Positions 30,988-39,696 of a stretch of DNA of 64,000 nucleotides are shown piece after piece. The notes below the pieces were generated by a model. It searched no databases and was not told where the DNA came from. It saw nothing but the letters and a program-made list of their open reading frames with translations. Origin of the DNA: Methylobacterium haplocladii (GTDB lineage: Bacteria > Pseudomonadota > Alphaproteobacteria > Rhizobiales > Beijerinckiaceae); NCBI RefSeq assembly GCF_007992175.1, contig NZ_BJZT01000003.1:1-64000 (forward strand), read 5' to 3'. Numbering within the stretch: position 1 is the first letter of the stretch; every line of letters starts with the position of its first letter. A program made the translations under genes and the position numbers.

Positions 30988-32465
30988 GCCCACCACGCCT
31001 TGGGCAGGCGCGTACGCCCGGCCGCGTCTTCGATCACCTGAGAGGCGGCGAACAGCGTCTCCTCGTCGAACGGGCGGCCGATGAGTTGGAGGCCGAGGGG
31101 CAGGCCCTGAGCGTCGAGGCCGGCCGGTACCGAGATGCCGGGGAGCCCGGCCATGTTCACCGTCACCGTGAACACGTCGTTGAGGTACATCTCCACCGGG
31201 TCGGCGCTCGCCTTCTCGCCGATGCCGAATGCGGCGGACGGGGTCGCAGGCGTCAGGATGGCGTCGACGCCGGCGGCGTAGGCCTGCTCGAAGTCGCGCT
31301 TGATCAGCGTGCGGATCTTCTGGGCGCGCACGTAATAGGCGTCGTAGTAGCCGGCCGAGAGCACGTAGGTGCCGATCATGATGCGGCGGCGCACCTCAGG
31401 GCCGAAGCCGGCGGCGCGGGTGTTCTCGTACATCCCGGCGATGTCCTTGCCGGGGACGCGCAGGCCGTAGCGCACGCCGTCGTAGCGGGCGAGGTTCGAG
31501 GAGGCCTCGGCCGGCGCGACGATGTAGTAGGCCGGCAACGCGTACTGCGTGTGCGGCAGCGAGATTTCCTTGATGGTCGCGCCGGCGGCCCGAAGCCATT
31601 CGGCGCCTTGGTCCCAGAGCTTCTGAATCTCGGCCGGCATGCCGTCGACCCGGTACTCCTTCGGGATGCCGATGGTCAGGCCCTTCACGCCGCGCGCGAC
31701 CGCCGCTTCGAAGTCGGGCACCGGAAGGTCCACCGAGGTGGTGTCCCGCGGATCGTGGCCGGCCATGGAGCCGAGCAGGATCGCGCAGTCGCGGGTGGTG
31801 CGGGCGATCGGTCCGGCCTGATCGAGGGACGAGGCGTAGGCCACGATCCCCCAGCGCGAGCAGCGGCCGTAGGTCGGCTTGATGCCGACGGTACCGGTGA
31901 AGGCGGCCGGCTGGCGGATCGAGCCGCCGGTGTCGGTGGCGGTGGCGCCGAGGCAGAGGTGCGCGGCAACGGCGGCCGACGAGCCGCCGGACGAGCCGCC
32001 GGGGACGAGCGCCGCGTCCGAGCCGTTCCGCCGCCAGGGCGAGATCACGTTGCCGTAGGCGCTGGTCTCGTTCGACGAGCCCATGGCGAATTCGTCGAGG
32101 TTGAGCTTGCCCAGCATCACCGCGCCGTCGCGCCAGAGCTGGGTCGAGACGTTCGACTCGTAATGCGGCTCGAAGCCTTCGAGGATCTTCGACCCGGCCG
32201 TCGTGTGGACGCCCTGCGTGCAGAAGAGGTCCTTGATGCCGAGCGGCAGGCCTTCCAGAGGCCGCGCCTCGCCCTTGGCGATCTTTGCATCGCTGACATC
32301 GGCCATCTTGAGCGCGCGGTCCGGCGTCTCGACGAGATAGGCGTTGAGCACCCGCGCCTTCTCCAGGGCATCGATATGCGCCTGCGCGATCTCACGCGCC
32401 GAGAACTGTTTGGTGGTCAGCCCGTCGCGGGCTTCGGCCAGGGTGAGTTCGTTGAGTGCCGTCAT
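30984..32465 (-). CDS. gatA: Aspartyl/glutamyl-tRNA amidotransferase subunit A
   Basis: A 493-residue amidase-signature enzyme, the glutaminase subunit of GatCAB, which converts Glu-tRNA(Gln) and Asp-tRNA(Asn) to the amidated forms. The catalytic lysine is in [19 protein letters not shown] and the cis-serine/serine pair in [13 protein letters not shown], followed by [15 protein letters not shown]. Length and motifs are standard. gatC lies upstream, but 177 bp with a palindromic repeat separates them. gatB is not in the window. Confidence 0.97.
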   Translation of the reverse strand: MTALNELTLAEARDGLTTKQFSAREIAQAHIDALEKARVLNAYLVETPDRALKMADVSDAKIAKGEARPLEGLPLGIKDLFCTQGVHTTAGSKILEGFEPHYESNVSTQLWRDGAVMLGKLNLDEFAMGSSNETSAYGNVISPWRRNGSDAALVPGGSSGGSSAAVAAHLCLGATATDTGGSIRQPAAFTGTVGIKPTYGRCSRWGIVAYASSLDQAGPIARTTRDCAILLGSMAGHDPRDTTSVDLPVPDFEAAVARGVKGLTIGIPKEYRVDGMPAEIQKLWDQGAEWLRAAGATIKEISLPHTQYALPAYYIVAPAEASSNLARYDGVRYGLRVPGKDIAGMYENTRAAGFGPEVRRRIMIGTYVLSAGYYDAYYVRAQKIRTLIKRDFEQAYAAGVDAILTPATPSAAFGIGEKASADPVEMYLNDVFTVTVNMAGLPGISVPAGLDAQGLPLGLQLIGRPFDEETLFAASQVIEDAAGRTRLPKAWWA

Positions 32466-32504
32466 GCCACTTTCATAGCCTCGTGCAGGCTGTCGCTTAC
32501 CGGG

Positions 32505-32592
32505 CCGTCAATGCGAGCGAAGCGAAGCAATCCAGGGAAGCGCGACGCCCTACGACCGAGGCTGGATTGCTTCGCTTCGCTTGCAATGACGG
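32505..32592. repeat. Palindromic repeat between gatC and gatA
   Basis: Two 31-bp arms (32505-32535 and 32562-32592) are inverted copies with only a few mismatches around the core GCGAAGCGAAGCAATCCAG, with a 26-bp centre. This sequence type recurs as an intergenic repeat in alphaproteobacterial genomes (family knowledge). A partial, decayed resemblance is at about 34621-34640. It splits the gatC-gatA transcription unit and would form a strong hairpin in the mRNA. Confidence 0.75.
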
Positions 32593-32642
32593 GGCGGGTG
32601 TCATTCGTTCGTGCCAAACGCGTGTCGAGCGACCCCAACCTT

Positions 32643-32930
32643 CTACTCGACGACCTTCGGGACCAGAAAATACCCGTCCTCGGTCTCGGGGGCGTTGGCC
32701 ACGATATCGCCGGCGCGGCCACCTTCGGTGACGGCGTCTACGCGCTTCTTCATGATCATCGGGGTGACCGAGGTCATCGGCTCGACGCCGTCGACATCGA
32801 CCGCGTTGAGCTGCTCGACGAAGGCGAGGATCGCGTTCAGCTCGCCCTGGAGCGGCGCCACGTCCTCATCCGCGACCGCGATGCGCGCCAGATGCGCGAT
32901 GCGCCGTACCGTCTTCGCGTCGACCGACAT
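32643..32930 (-). CDS. gatC: Aspartyl/glutamyl-tRNA amidotransferase subunit C
   Basis: A 95-residue subunit that wraps around GatA and stabilises the GatCAB complex. The N-terminus [19 protein letters not shown] and the block [19 protein letters not shown] are typical. The gene is 177 bp upstream of gatA on the same strand, with the palindromic repeat between. Confidence 0.95.
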   Translation of the reverse strand: MSVDAKTVRRIAHLARIAVADEDVAPLQGELNAILAFVEQLNAVDVDGVEPMTSVTPMIMKKRVDAVTEGGRAGDIVANAPETEDGYFLVPKVVE

Positions 32931-33007
32931 GCCGCCCTTGTACCGCCTCAGAGCGCTTTGCGGCGAAGTGGATGCCGGTTCGTCGGAAAGCGCGTCGAAC
33001 TAAAGAC

Positions 33008-33054
33008 CTAAAGCCCTCACCGGCCTGACGCAGTCAGGCCGGTGAGGGCTTTAG
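33008..33054 (-). terminator. Perfect 21-bp hairpin upstream of gatC
   Basis: CTAAAGCCCTCACCGGCCTGA is followed by 5 bases and then by its exact reverse complement. The A-rich/T-rich ends suit a bidirectional terminator. It separates gatC from the small minus-strand gene at 33120-33326 and could end that transcript; no long T-tract follows. Confidence 0.6.
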
Positions 33055-33119
33055 CCGGGAACGGCCGGGCTATAGCACCGCCATTCGCGCGCGGGCAACG
33101 CTCGGCCGCGCTAGGAGGC

Positions 33120-33326
33120 TCAGGTGATGATGTGTCCTTGCGTGCTCGGCAGGTCCACGGTGATGCCGGGCGGGTGGTAGTGCTCGGCGCGCCGCGCGCC
33201 CATCACGAGCACTTCGACGGCGAGCGCCAGCATCAGCAGGTGCCTGCGCCGCAGCCGCCATTGCCCCAGGGTCACGACCGTAGGGGCGGGCTTGCGGCGA
33301 ACCGTCGTCGGGCTGGGAGCGGTCAC
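33120..33326 (-). CDS. Small single-span membrane protein, tentative
   Basis: A 68-residue frame with a basic N-terminal part (about 1-28), one hydrophobic helix (LLMLALAVEVLVMG, about 30-43) and a short polar tail with HYHPPG. The start GTG or ATG is not fixed by a strong ribosome site. A strong hairpin follows the gene. The composition fits a small inner-membrane protein. No family recognised. Confidence 0.45.
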   Translation of the reverse strand: MTAPSPTTVRRKPAPTVVTLGQWRLRRRHLLMLALAVEVLVMGARRAEHYHPPGITVDLPSTQGHIIT

Positions 33327-33489
33327 GGGCGGTCCGGAACAGAGTTAAGCTATCGTTAAACGCCACCATGCCGGGCCTGATCCGTTTCGCGCCATGGCGA
33401 TCTCTACGCATGGTGAACGGGCCGGTGGACAACTCCGCGGCGGCGGACGTAAGCCGGGGCTCGATCCGCGACATCCCGGGAGGCCGATC

Positions 33490-34092
33490 ATGTGGCAGCG
33501 CGTCTTCACGGAATTCCGGCCGGGACTCCTCTCGACCGAGGCGGATCTCGACCGTGCCGAGGCCGAACTCGGCTTCGCCCTCCCCGCCTCCTACAGGGCC
33601 TTCGCCCGCGAATGCGGCGCCGGCCGGATCGGCGGCCAGTTGCGCATCGCGACGCCGGTGCCGGAGCCTGCCGTCGATCTCGTGACCCGCGCGCACGTGA
33701 TCGCCCACAGCGTCGCCGTGGCGATCGACAGCCTGTCCGAGAACGCCCTGACCCGCGACGAGCCGCATCGCTTCACCGTCGAGGGCGATTCCGATGCGGC
33801 GCTGATGGAGCGGGCCGCGTTCTTCGGCGAGACCGAGAGCGGCAGCTTCCTGTTCTGGGACGTGACTCCGGGCTCCGCCGAGTACGAAATCTGGGCGCTC
33901 GGCGCGGATCTCGAAACCATTCATTTCGGCGGTGCCGATCTGCTCGCGCTGGTGCGCGGGCTCCAGGGCGCGGAGATCCTGCACATCCTCGGCGGCGCCG
34001 AGGCGCCCCTCCCGGCCTCGTTCGAAGGCGACGATGCCGAAGCCCTGGCGCGGATCGGCGCGGAAGCCGTGCCGGCAGAAGGCCGGGCGTGA
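33490..34092 (+). CDS. SMI1/KNR4-like protein
   Basis: A 200-residue protein from the ATG at 33490. The N-terminal part ([32 protein letters not shown]) is the SMI1/KNR4 (SUKH) signature: an acidic helix, then LP-x-x-Y-x-x-F. The C-terminal half has the matching beta blocks ([23 protein letters not shown]). SUKH proteins are often immunity proteins against nuclease toxins, but also occur as housekeeping adaptors. No toxin gene is near, and the stop overlaps the ruvX start (GTGA), so a household role is more likely. Confidence 0.8.
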   Translation: MWQRVFTEFRPGLLSTEADLDRAEAELGFALPASYRAFARECGAGRIGGQLRIATPVPEPAVDLVTRAHVIAHSVAVAIDSLSENALTRDEPHRFTVEGDSDAALMERAAFFGETESGSFLFWDVTPGSAEYEIWALGADLETIHFGGADLLALVRGLQGAEILHILGGAEAPLPASFEGDDAEALARIGAEAVPAEGRA

Positions 34093-34583
34093 ACCGCGAC
34101 GACATCGCGGCCTTCGTCGCGGCATCGCGCGGAGCACCCCGGCTGATGGGGGTAGACCTCGGCACCAAGACCATCGGCCTCGCGCTTTCCGATGTCGGCC
34201 GGCAGATCGCCTCGTCGCTGGAGACCATCCGCCGGGTCAAGTTCACCCCCGATGCCGGCCGATTGGCGGAGCTATGCGGGCGCCATCAGGTCGGCGGGCT
34301 CGTCATCGGCCTGCCCTTGAACATGGACGGCTCGGAGGGTCCGCGGGTGCAGTCGACCCGCAGCTTCGTCCGCAACCTGAAGCCGATCCTGCCGCTGCCG
34401 GTGTTCTTCCACGACGAGCGCCTGTCGAGCGCCGCAGTGAACCGGATGCTGATCGAAGCCGACACCTCCCGCGCACGGCGTGGCGAAGTCGTCGACAAGC
34501 TCGCGGCCGCCTACATCCTCCAGGGGTTTCTCGACGTCATGCGGGGGCTGCTGGAGGCGGACGAAGATTCGCTCGCAGGCTGA
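34089..34583 (+). CDS. ruvX: Holliday junction resolvase-like / pre-16S rRNA nuclease YqgF
   Basis: A 164-residue RNase H-fold protein with a GTG start overlapping the previous stop. [16 protein letters not shown] holds the first catalytic aspartate; [15 protein letters not shown] and FFHDERLSS are the other conserved blocks, and [16 protein letters not shown] has the last acid. Members process the 5' end of 16S rRNA and were earlier proposed as resolvases. Usual length. Confidence 0.93.
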   Translation: MNRDDIAAFVAASRGAPRLMGVDLGTKTIGLALSDVGRQIASSLETIRRVKFTPDAGRLAELCGRHQVGGLVIGLPLNMDGSEGPRVQSTRSFVRNLKPILPLPVFFHDERLSSAAVNRMLIEADTSRARRGEVVDKLAAAYILQGFLDVMRGLLEADEDSLAG

Positions 34584-34697
34584 TCGCAGGGGCGACGAGG
34601 TCCCCGGCGCATCCGCTCCATTGTCATTGCGCGAAGCACGGTCCAATTCCGCGCGAGCGGCAGCGCTGCGCGCCGCGTCCTCTGGCGGAGCTCTCCC

Positions 34698-35456
34698 GTG
34701 TCCACGTCCTCCTCGCCTACGCTGCTGCGGCTCGGCGTCAACATCGACCACGTCGCCACCGTCCGGAATGCCCGCGGCGGCGTCTACCCGGATCCGGTGC
34801 GCGCAGCCCGCGACGCCGTGGCGGCCGGCGCCGATGGAATCACCGCGCATCTGCGCGAGGATCGCCGCCACATTCGCGACGCCGACATCGCTGCGCTCAA
34901 GAGCCTGCCGGTGCCGCTCAATCTCGAGATGGCGTCGACCGACGAGATGGTCGCCATCGCGCTGGCGACCCGGCCGCACGCGGCCTGTCTCGTCCCCGAG
35001 AAGCGCGAGGAGCGTACCACCGAGGGCGGCCTCGACATCATCGGGGCGCGCGCCCATCTCGCGCCGCGAATCGCCACCCTGGCGCAGGCCGGCATCCGCG
35101 TGTCGCTCTTCGTCGAGCCGGACGAGGCGGTGATGGAAGCCGCGTTCGCTCTGGGGGCGCCCGTCGTCGAGCTCCACACCGGCAGCTATTGCGAGGCGCA
35201 CGTCGCGGGCGACGAGGCCCGCACCCGGCATGAGCTCGACCGGATCGTGCGCGCCGCCCGCCATGGCAACGGGCTCGGCCTCGAGGTCCATGCCGGTCAC
35301 GGCCTCACCCTCGACAGTGTCGGATCGGTTGCGGCGTTGACCGAGCTCCGCGAGCTCAACATCGGCCACGCGCTGATCGCCGAAGCGATTTTCGTCGGAC
35401 TGCGGCAGGCGGTTCGCGACATGCGCGCGGCGATGGACCGGGCGCGGTACGGTTGA
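34698..35456 (+). CDS. pdxJ: Pyridoxine 5'-phosphate synthase
   Basis: A 252-residue TIM-barrel enzyme that condenses 3-amino-2-oxopropyl phosphate with deoxyxylulose 5-phosphate in vitamin B6 synthesis. Clear motifs: [58 protein letters not shown] and HAGHGLT. A GTG start with GGAG 8 bp upstream. It begins the conserved alphaproteobacterial order pdxJ-acpS-lepB-rnc-era, here with a 432-bp gap before acpS. Confidence 0.97.
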   Translation: MSTSSSPTLLRLGVNIDHVATVRNARGGVYPDPVRAARDAVAAGADGITAHLREDRRHIRDADIAALKSLPVPLNLEMASTDEMVAIALATRPHAACLVPEKREERTTEGGLDIIGARAHLAPRIATLAQAGIRVSLFVEPDEAVMEAAFALGAPVVELHTGSYCEAHVAGDEARTRHELDRIVRAARHGNGLGLEVHAGHGLTLDSVGSVAALTELRELNIGHALIAEAIFVGLRQAVRDMRAAMDRARYG

Positions 35457-35888
35457 ACGAAGGCATTGCGCCGTGCGATCGCGAAAAAAATCCGCAATCT
35501 TCCGCACCGTGACGGCAAGCCTTCGCTGGACCTGACACTAATGTACGATAGAATACGGAAGCCGGTCTCGAATGAACGCTGGCCTACCGCGCTCGCCGGA
35601 CCCGACCACCCCAGTGTCGACCGGTGAGCGCGGTAGTTCGGGCCAGAAAAAGCCCCGCGGGCACGAGGCCGCGGGGCTTGAGTGTCGGTGTGGAGCGATC
35701 GGGTTTGCCCCTACCGGCCCCGCCTTGATAACAGCCGGGCGATCCCAGGACTGTTGCGCAACGGGCGCACTGACCGGCCCCGAGCGCGCGCCACACGGGG
35801 AAAGCATCCCTTCTCGCCCCTGCGCGCGCGCTCGACGGCGGCCCGCGTTTCGGCAAATGAAGACGTTTGGCGAAGACGCGACACATCC
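35457..35888. other. Gap between pdxJ and acpS with terminator and tRNA-like ghost
   Basis: 432 bp without a convincing protein gene. It holds a minus-strand terminator hairpin (35647-35679) and, just upstream of it on that strand, a sequence (about 35690-35775) whose blocks resemble tRNA parts, such as CCGGCTGTTAT like an Asn-type anticodon arm and GGCAAACCCGATCGCTCCA like a T-arm and acceptor. No full cloverleaf or matching 5' acceptor strand can be built. A decayed tRNA or a small RNA are both possible. Confidence 0.4.
35647..35679 (-). terminator. Intrinsic terminator on the minus strand
   Basis: Stem GCCCCGCGG/CCGCGGGGC (9 bp, extended by AA/TT) with an 8-nt loop; on the minus strand it is followed by TTTTT (35651-35647). 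No annotated minus-strand gene ends here, so it points to a non-coding minus-strand transcript from the pdxJ-acpS gap. Confidence 0.65.
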
Positions 35889-36302
35889 ATGATCCTCGGC
35901 ATCGGCTCGGACCTCTGCGACATCCGCCGCATCGAATCCTCGCTCGCCCGGTTCGGCGAGCGCTTCACCCATCGCGTCTTCACGGATGGCGAGCGGGTGA
36001 AATGCGATGCGCGAGCCGCGCGCGCGCCCTCTTATGCCCGGCGCTTCGCCGCCAAGGAGGCCTGCGCCAAGGCGCTCGGGACCGGCATGAGCCAAGGCGT
36101 GTTCTGGCGCGACATGGAGGTGGTGAACCTAGTCGGCGGCAAGCCGACTCTGCGGTTGAGCGGGGGCGCCGAGGCGCGGCTCGCCGCGATGCTACCCGAG
36201 GGCCACGAGGCCCGCATCCACATCTCGCTGACCGACGATCCGCCGATGGCACAGGCCTTCGTGATCATCGAGGCGGTGCCCTCCGGCACCGTGCATCGGT
36301 AG
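35889..36302 (+). CDS. acpS: Holo-[acyl-carrier-protein] synthase
   Basis: A 137-residue phosphopantetheinyl transferase that activates ACP with CoA. Start at 35889, [16 protein letters not shown], with D8 as a magnesium ligand; [14 protein letters not shown] holds the second acid. HISLTDD is the C-terminal motif. Standard length. It is followed by lepB at 124 bp in the order conserved in Hyphomicrobiales. Confidence 0.96.
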   Translation: MILGIGSDLCDIRRIESSLARFGERFTHRVFTDGERVKCDARAARAPSYARRFAAKEACAKALGTGMSQGVFWRDMEVVNLVGGKPTLRLSGGAEARLAAMLPEGHEARIHISLTDDPPMAQAFVIIEAVPSGTVHR

Positions 36303-36426
36303 CCGACACGCCCCTGCGTTGCCGGGGGGCTCGGCTTGGTCTAGACCGCCGCACACCGCCGACGCCTCGCCGGGTCGCTCACGCGCGACCGTGGCGGAGA
36401 CCGGCCTGGAGCCCAGCACCAACGAC

Positions 36427-37233
36427 ATGGAACAGGCGCGCGTGGATCAAGACACGAAGCAGCAGGTCCGGACGGCCGAGCCCGACACCGGAACCTGGGC
36501 CAGCATCCGGGAAACCGTCAAGGTCGGCATCCAGGCCCTGCTCATCGCCCTCGTGGTGCGCACGCTGCTGTTCCAGCCCTTCAACATTCCCTCCGGCTCG
36601 CTGGTGCCGACGCTGCTGATCGGCGACTACCTGTTCGTGTCGAAGTACTCCTACGGCTACTCGAAATACTCCCTGCCGCTCTCCGAGTACCTGCCGTTCC
36701 AGTACCATGGCCGGGTCTGGGGGGCCGAGCCGAAGCGCGGCGACATCGCCGTGTTCAAGCTGCCGAAGGACAACGCCACCGACTACATCAAGCGCGTGAT
36801 CGGCCTGCCCGGCGACAAGATCCAGGTGATCGAAGGCGTGCTCAACATCAACGGCAAGGCGGTGAAGCGCGAGCGCATCGCCGATTACGAAACGACGGAC
36901 GCCTTCGGTCAGGCGACCAAGGTGCCGCAATACAACGAGACGCTGCCCGGCGGCGTCGAGCACCGCACCGTCGAGCGCGACGGCGACCACGGCTTCTGGG
37001 ACAACACAGAGCTCTACACGGTGCCCGCCGGCCACTTCTTCATGATGGGCGACAATCGCGACAACTCCACCGACTCGCGGGACCTGTCGAGCGTCGGCTA
37101 CGTGCCCTTCGAGAACTTCGTTGGCCGCGCCGAGATGATCTTCTTCTCCATCGACGAGGGCACGCCCGCCTGGCAGGTCTGGCGTTGGCCGGCCGACGTG
37201 CGCTGGAACCGCATCTTCACGACGATCCACTGA
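36427..37233 (+). CDS. lepB: Signal peptidase I
   Basis: A 268-residue membrane protease that removes signal peptides. The start at 36427 is the best of several (the frame is open from 36319, but the early part is low-complexity). One membrane helix at about 32-50 is followed by NIPSGSLVPTLLIGDYLFVS with the catalytic Ser58, and the catalytic Lys122 is in YIKRVIGLPGD. The usual Met after the nucleophile is Leu. GDNRDNSTDSR is the conserved C-terminal box. It ends 1 bp before rnc. Confidence 0.95.
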   Translation: MEQARVDQDTKQQVRTAEPDTGTWASIRETVKVGIQALLIALVVRTLLFQPFNIPSGSLVPTLLIGDYLFVSKYSYGYSKYSLPLSEYLPFQYHGRVWGAEPKRGDIAVFKLPKDNATDYIKRVIGLPGDKIQVIEGVLNINGKAVKRERIADYETTDAFGQATKVPQYNETLPGGVEHRTVERDGDHGFWDNTELYTVPAGHFFMMGDNRDNSTDSRDLSSVGYVPFENFVGRAEMIFFSIDEGTPAWQVWRWPADVRWNRIFTTIH

Positions 37234-37234
37234 T

Positions 37235-38026
37235 GTGACGGCCGAGACCGAGAATTCCGGACCTGACGACGGACGGCAGGGACGTCCGTCGAGTCGCGCC
37301 CGGCGCGCGCATCGCCCAAAGCCCGCCATCGATGTCCTCGAAACCGCGATCGGCTACCGCTTCGCCGACCGGGAGTTGCTGCCGCTGGCGCTGACACATG
37401 TCAGCAAGGCGGATGGCGGCCGCATCGGCAGCTACCAGCGCCTCGAGTTCCTCGGCGATCGCGTGCTCGGCCTCGCCGTGGCGGACCTGCTCTACGAGGC
37501 CTTTCCGCAGGCCGACGAGGGCGACCTGTCGCGCCGCCTCGCCGGACTCGTGCGCCGCGAGACCTGCGCCTCGGTCGCCGAGGCCTGGGAAGTCGGCCCG
37601 CATCTCAATCTCGGTCCCGGCGAAGTCCAGGGCGGAGGCCGGCGCAACCAGACCATCCTGGCCGATGTCTGCGAGGCGATCCTAGGCGCGGTCTTCCTCG
37701 ATGCCGGTTATGCGGCCGCCAAGGCGATCGTGCAGGCGGCCTTCCGCCCCGAGCAGGATACGGCGGCACCCCGCGGGCGCGACGCGAAATCGGCCCTGCA
37801 GGAATGGGCGATGGCGCGGGCCCTGCCGATTCCGGTCTATGAGGTGGTCGAGCGCTCCGGCCCCGACCACGCGCCGGTCTTCGTCATCGCCGCGCGCGTG
37901 TCCGGGGTCGAGGCGGGGCTCGGACGCGGCGGCTCGAAACGGCTCGCGGAGCAGGAAGCGGCACAAGCCGTGCTCGACCGCGAGGGGATCGGCGCCGCAG
38001 GCGTCGCGCAGGACGGACAGGAATGA
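37235..38026 (+). CDS. rnc: Ribonuclease III
   Basis: A 263-residue double-strand RNase for rRNA and mRNA maturation, with a GTG start 1 bp after lepB. The catalytic domain has YQRLEFLGDRVLGLAVAD and ADVCEAILGAVFLDAGY with the essential acids. A double-stranded RNA-binding domain (about 185-255) ends in GSKRLAEQEAAQAVL. A basic N-terminal extension of about 30 residues is longer than in E. coli. The stop overlaps the era start (ATGA). Confidence 0.96.
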   Translation: MTAETENSGPDDGRQGRPSSRARRAHRPKPAIDVLETAIGYRFADRELLPLALTHVSKADGGRIGSYQRLEFLGDRVLGLAVADLLYEAFPQADEGDLSRRLAGLVRRETCASVAEAWEVGPHLNLGPGEVQGGGRRNQTILADVCEAILGAVFLDAGYAAAKAIVQAAFRPEQDTAAPRGRDAKSALQEWAMARALPIPVYEVVERSGPDHAPVFVIAARVSGVEAGLGRGGSKRLAEQEAAQAVLDREGIGAAGVAQDGQE

Positions 38027-39012
38027 CCGAGACCGAGGGCCAGACGCCCGACGACCACGAGCCCGACGACACCGGGACCGACGCGCACGCAAGCGAACCG
38101 CCGGAGCTCAAGCCGGTGGAGACGCGGGCGGGCTTCGTCGCGCTGATCGGCGTGCCGAATGCCGGCAAGTCGACGCTGCTCAACGCCATCGTCGGCGCCA
38201 AGGTCACGATCGTCTCGCGAAAGGTGCAGACGACGCGGACCCAGGTGCGCGGCATCCTCATGGAGGGCAGGGCGCAGGTCATCCTCGTCGACACGCCCGG
38301 GATTTTCGCGCCGAAGCGCCGGCTCGACCGCGCCATGGTGCATTCGGCCTGGAGCGGCGCGGGCGATGCGGACGCGCTCTGCCTGCTGATCGACGCCCGC
38401 AAGGGCATCGACGAGGAGGTCGAGTCCATTCTGTCGAAGCTGCCCGAGGTGCGGCGGCCGAAGCTGCTGATCCTCAACAAGATCGACCTGATTGCCCGCG
38501 AGAAGCTGCTCGAACTGGCGCTGGCGGTGAATGCACGAGTGCCCTTCGAGGACACGTTCATGATCTCGGCGCTGAACGGCGACGGCGTGCCACATCTGCG
38601 CAAGGCGCTCGCTGCCCGGATGCCGCCGAGCCCGTGGCTCTATCCGGAGGACCAGGTCTCCGACGCCCCGATCCGTATGCTCGCCGCGGAGATCACCCGC
38701 GAAAAGATCTATGACCGGCTTCACGAGGAGTTGCCCTACCGCTCCACGGTCGAGACCGACCAATGGGTGATCAAGAGCGACGGCTCGGTGCGCATCGAGC
38801 AGACGATCTTCGTCGAGCGCGAGAGCCAGCGCTCGATCGTGCTCGGCAAGGCGGGTCAGACCATCAAGGCGATCGGCCAGGCCGCGCGTCGCGACATCGC
38901 GGAGGTGGCCGAGGCCAAGGTTCACCTGTTCCTGCACGTGAAGGTGCGTGAGAACTGGGCCGACGACCCCGCCCGCTACCGCGAGATGGGCCTGGAGTTT
39001 CCGCGGGGCTGA
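38023..39012 (+). CDS. era: GTPase Era
   Basis: A 329-residue GTPase that binds 16S rRNA and assists 30S assembly. G motifs: G1 GVPNAGKSTL, G2 TTRTQ, G3 DTPG, G4 NKID, G5 SALNG; a C-terminal KH domain with SIVLGKAGQTIKAIGQ. An acidic N-terminal extension of about 35 residues is usual in this order. It overlaps rnc by 4 bp and abuts the convergent LysE-type gene with no gap. Confidence 0.97.
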   Translation: MTETEGQTPDDHEPDDTGTDAHASEPPELKPVETRAGFVALIGVPNAGKSTLLNAIVGAKVTIVSRKVQTTRTQVRGILMEGRAQVILVDTPGIFAPKRRLDRAMVHSAWSGAGDADALCLLIDARKGIDEEVESILSKLPEVRRPKLLILNKIDLIAREKLLELALAVNARVPFEDTFMISALNGDGVPHLRKALAARMPPSPWLYPEDQVSDAPIRMLAAEITREKIYDRLHEELPYRSTVETDQWVIKSDGSVRIEQTIFVERESQRSIVLGKAGQTIKAIGQAARRDIAEVAEAKVHLFLHVKVRENWADDPARYREMGLEFPRG

Positions 39013-39645
39013 CTACCGCCTCGCCTCCGTCGCCATGCGGACGGCGAGGCCGGCGAGCATCGTGCCCATCAGCCAGCGCTGGACCACGAGCCAGCCGGGC
39101 CGCGCGCTCACCGTCCGGGCGATCGATCCGGCCGTGATCGCGATGGCGGCGTTCACGCTGAGGCTGACCAGGATCTGGACGCTACCCAGCGTGACCGCCT
39201 GCCCGAGTACGTGGCCCTGGTCCGGGCGGATGAACTGCGGCAGCAGCGACAGATACATCACCGCGATCTTGGGGTTCAGGACGTTCGTCAGGAACCCCAT
39301 GGCAAAAAGTCGCCCCGGGCTGTCACTCGGAAGTAACGTGGCCTGAAAAGGTGAGCGCGCTCCAGGTCTTACTGCCTGCCACGCGAGCCAGAGCAGGTAG
39401 GCCGCACCCGCCAATCGCAGGGTATCGTAGGCAAACGGCACCGCCATCAACAGCGCAGTCACCCCGAACACCGCGCAAAGCATATAAAAGACGAAGCCGA
39501 GCCCGATTCCCCCGAGGGAGACGAGCCCTGCCGCCGGTCCCTGAGAGATCGAGCGCGAGACGAGGTAGATCATGTTCGGCCCCGGAGTCAGAACCATGCC
39601 GAGCGAGATCAGAGCGAACGCCATGAGATGAGATGATTCGGGCAT
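39013..39645 (-). CDS. LysE/RhtB family exporter
   Basis: A 210-residue membrane protein, start at 39645 with AGGA 8 bp upstream. The N-terminal motif ISLGMVLTPGPNMIYLVSRS and the block GFLTNVLNPKIAVMYLSLLPQF are diagnostic for amino-acid exporters of the LysE/RhtB family; about six helices. It probably exports an amino acid or homoserine-lactone-like compound. Convergent with era. Confidence 0.9.
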   Translation of the reverse strand: MPESSHLMAFALISLGMVLTPGPNMIYLVSRSISQGPAAGLVSLGGIGLGFVFYMLCAVFGVTALLMAVPFAYDTLRLAGAAYLLWLAWQAVRPGARSPFQATLLPSDSPGRLFAMGFLTNVLNPKIAVMYLSLLPQFIRPDQGHVLGQAVTLGSVQILVSLSVNAAIAITAGSIARTVSARPGWLVVQRWLMGTMLAGLAVRMATEARR

Positions 39646-39696
39646 GCTCGATGTCCTGTCCCGTCGCCCCCTGTCGTCTCCATTCAATAAGCCCGA

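Noticed and set aside
31086-33011. Long plus-strand frame opposite gatA and gatC
   Set aside because: Shadow of gatCA; no recognisable protein and it runs through the palindromic repeat.
33490-34092. SMI1/KNR4 protein as the immunity half of a toxin system
   Set aside because: No toxin or nuclease gene adjoins; the start of ruvX overlaps its stop, which points to a housekeeping context.
35690-35775. A tRNA gene on the minus strand between pdxJ and acpS
   Set aside because: T-arm-like and anticodon-like blocks exist, but no 5' strand pairs with the acceptor-like CGCTCCA and the T-loop is not TTCGANN; kept only as a curiosity.
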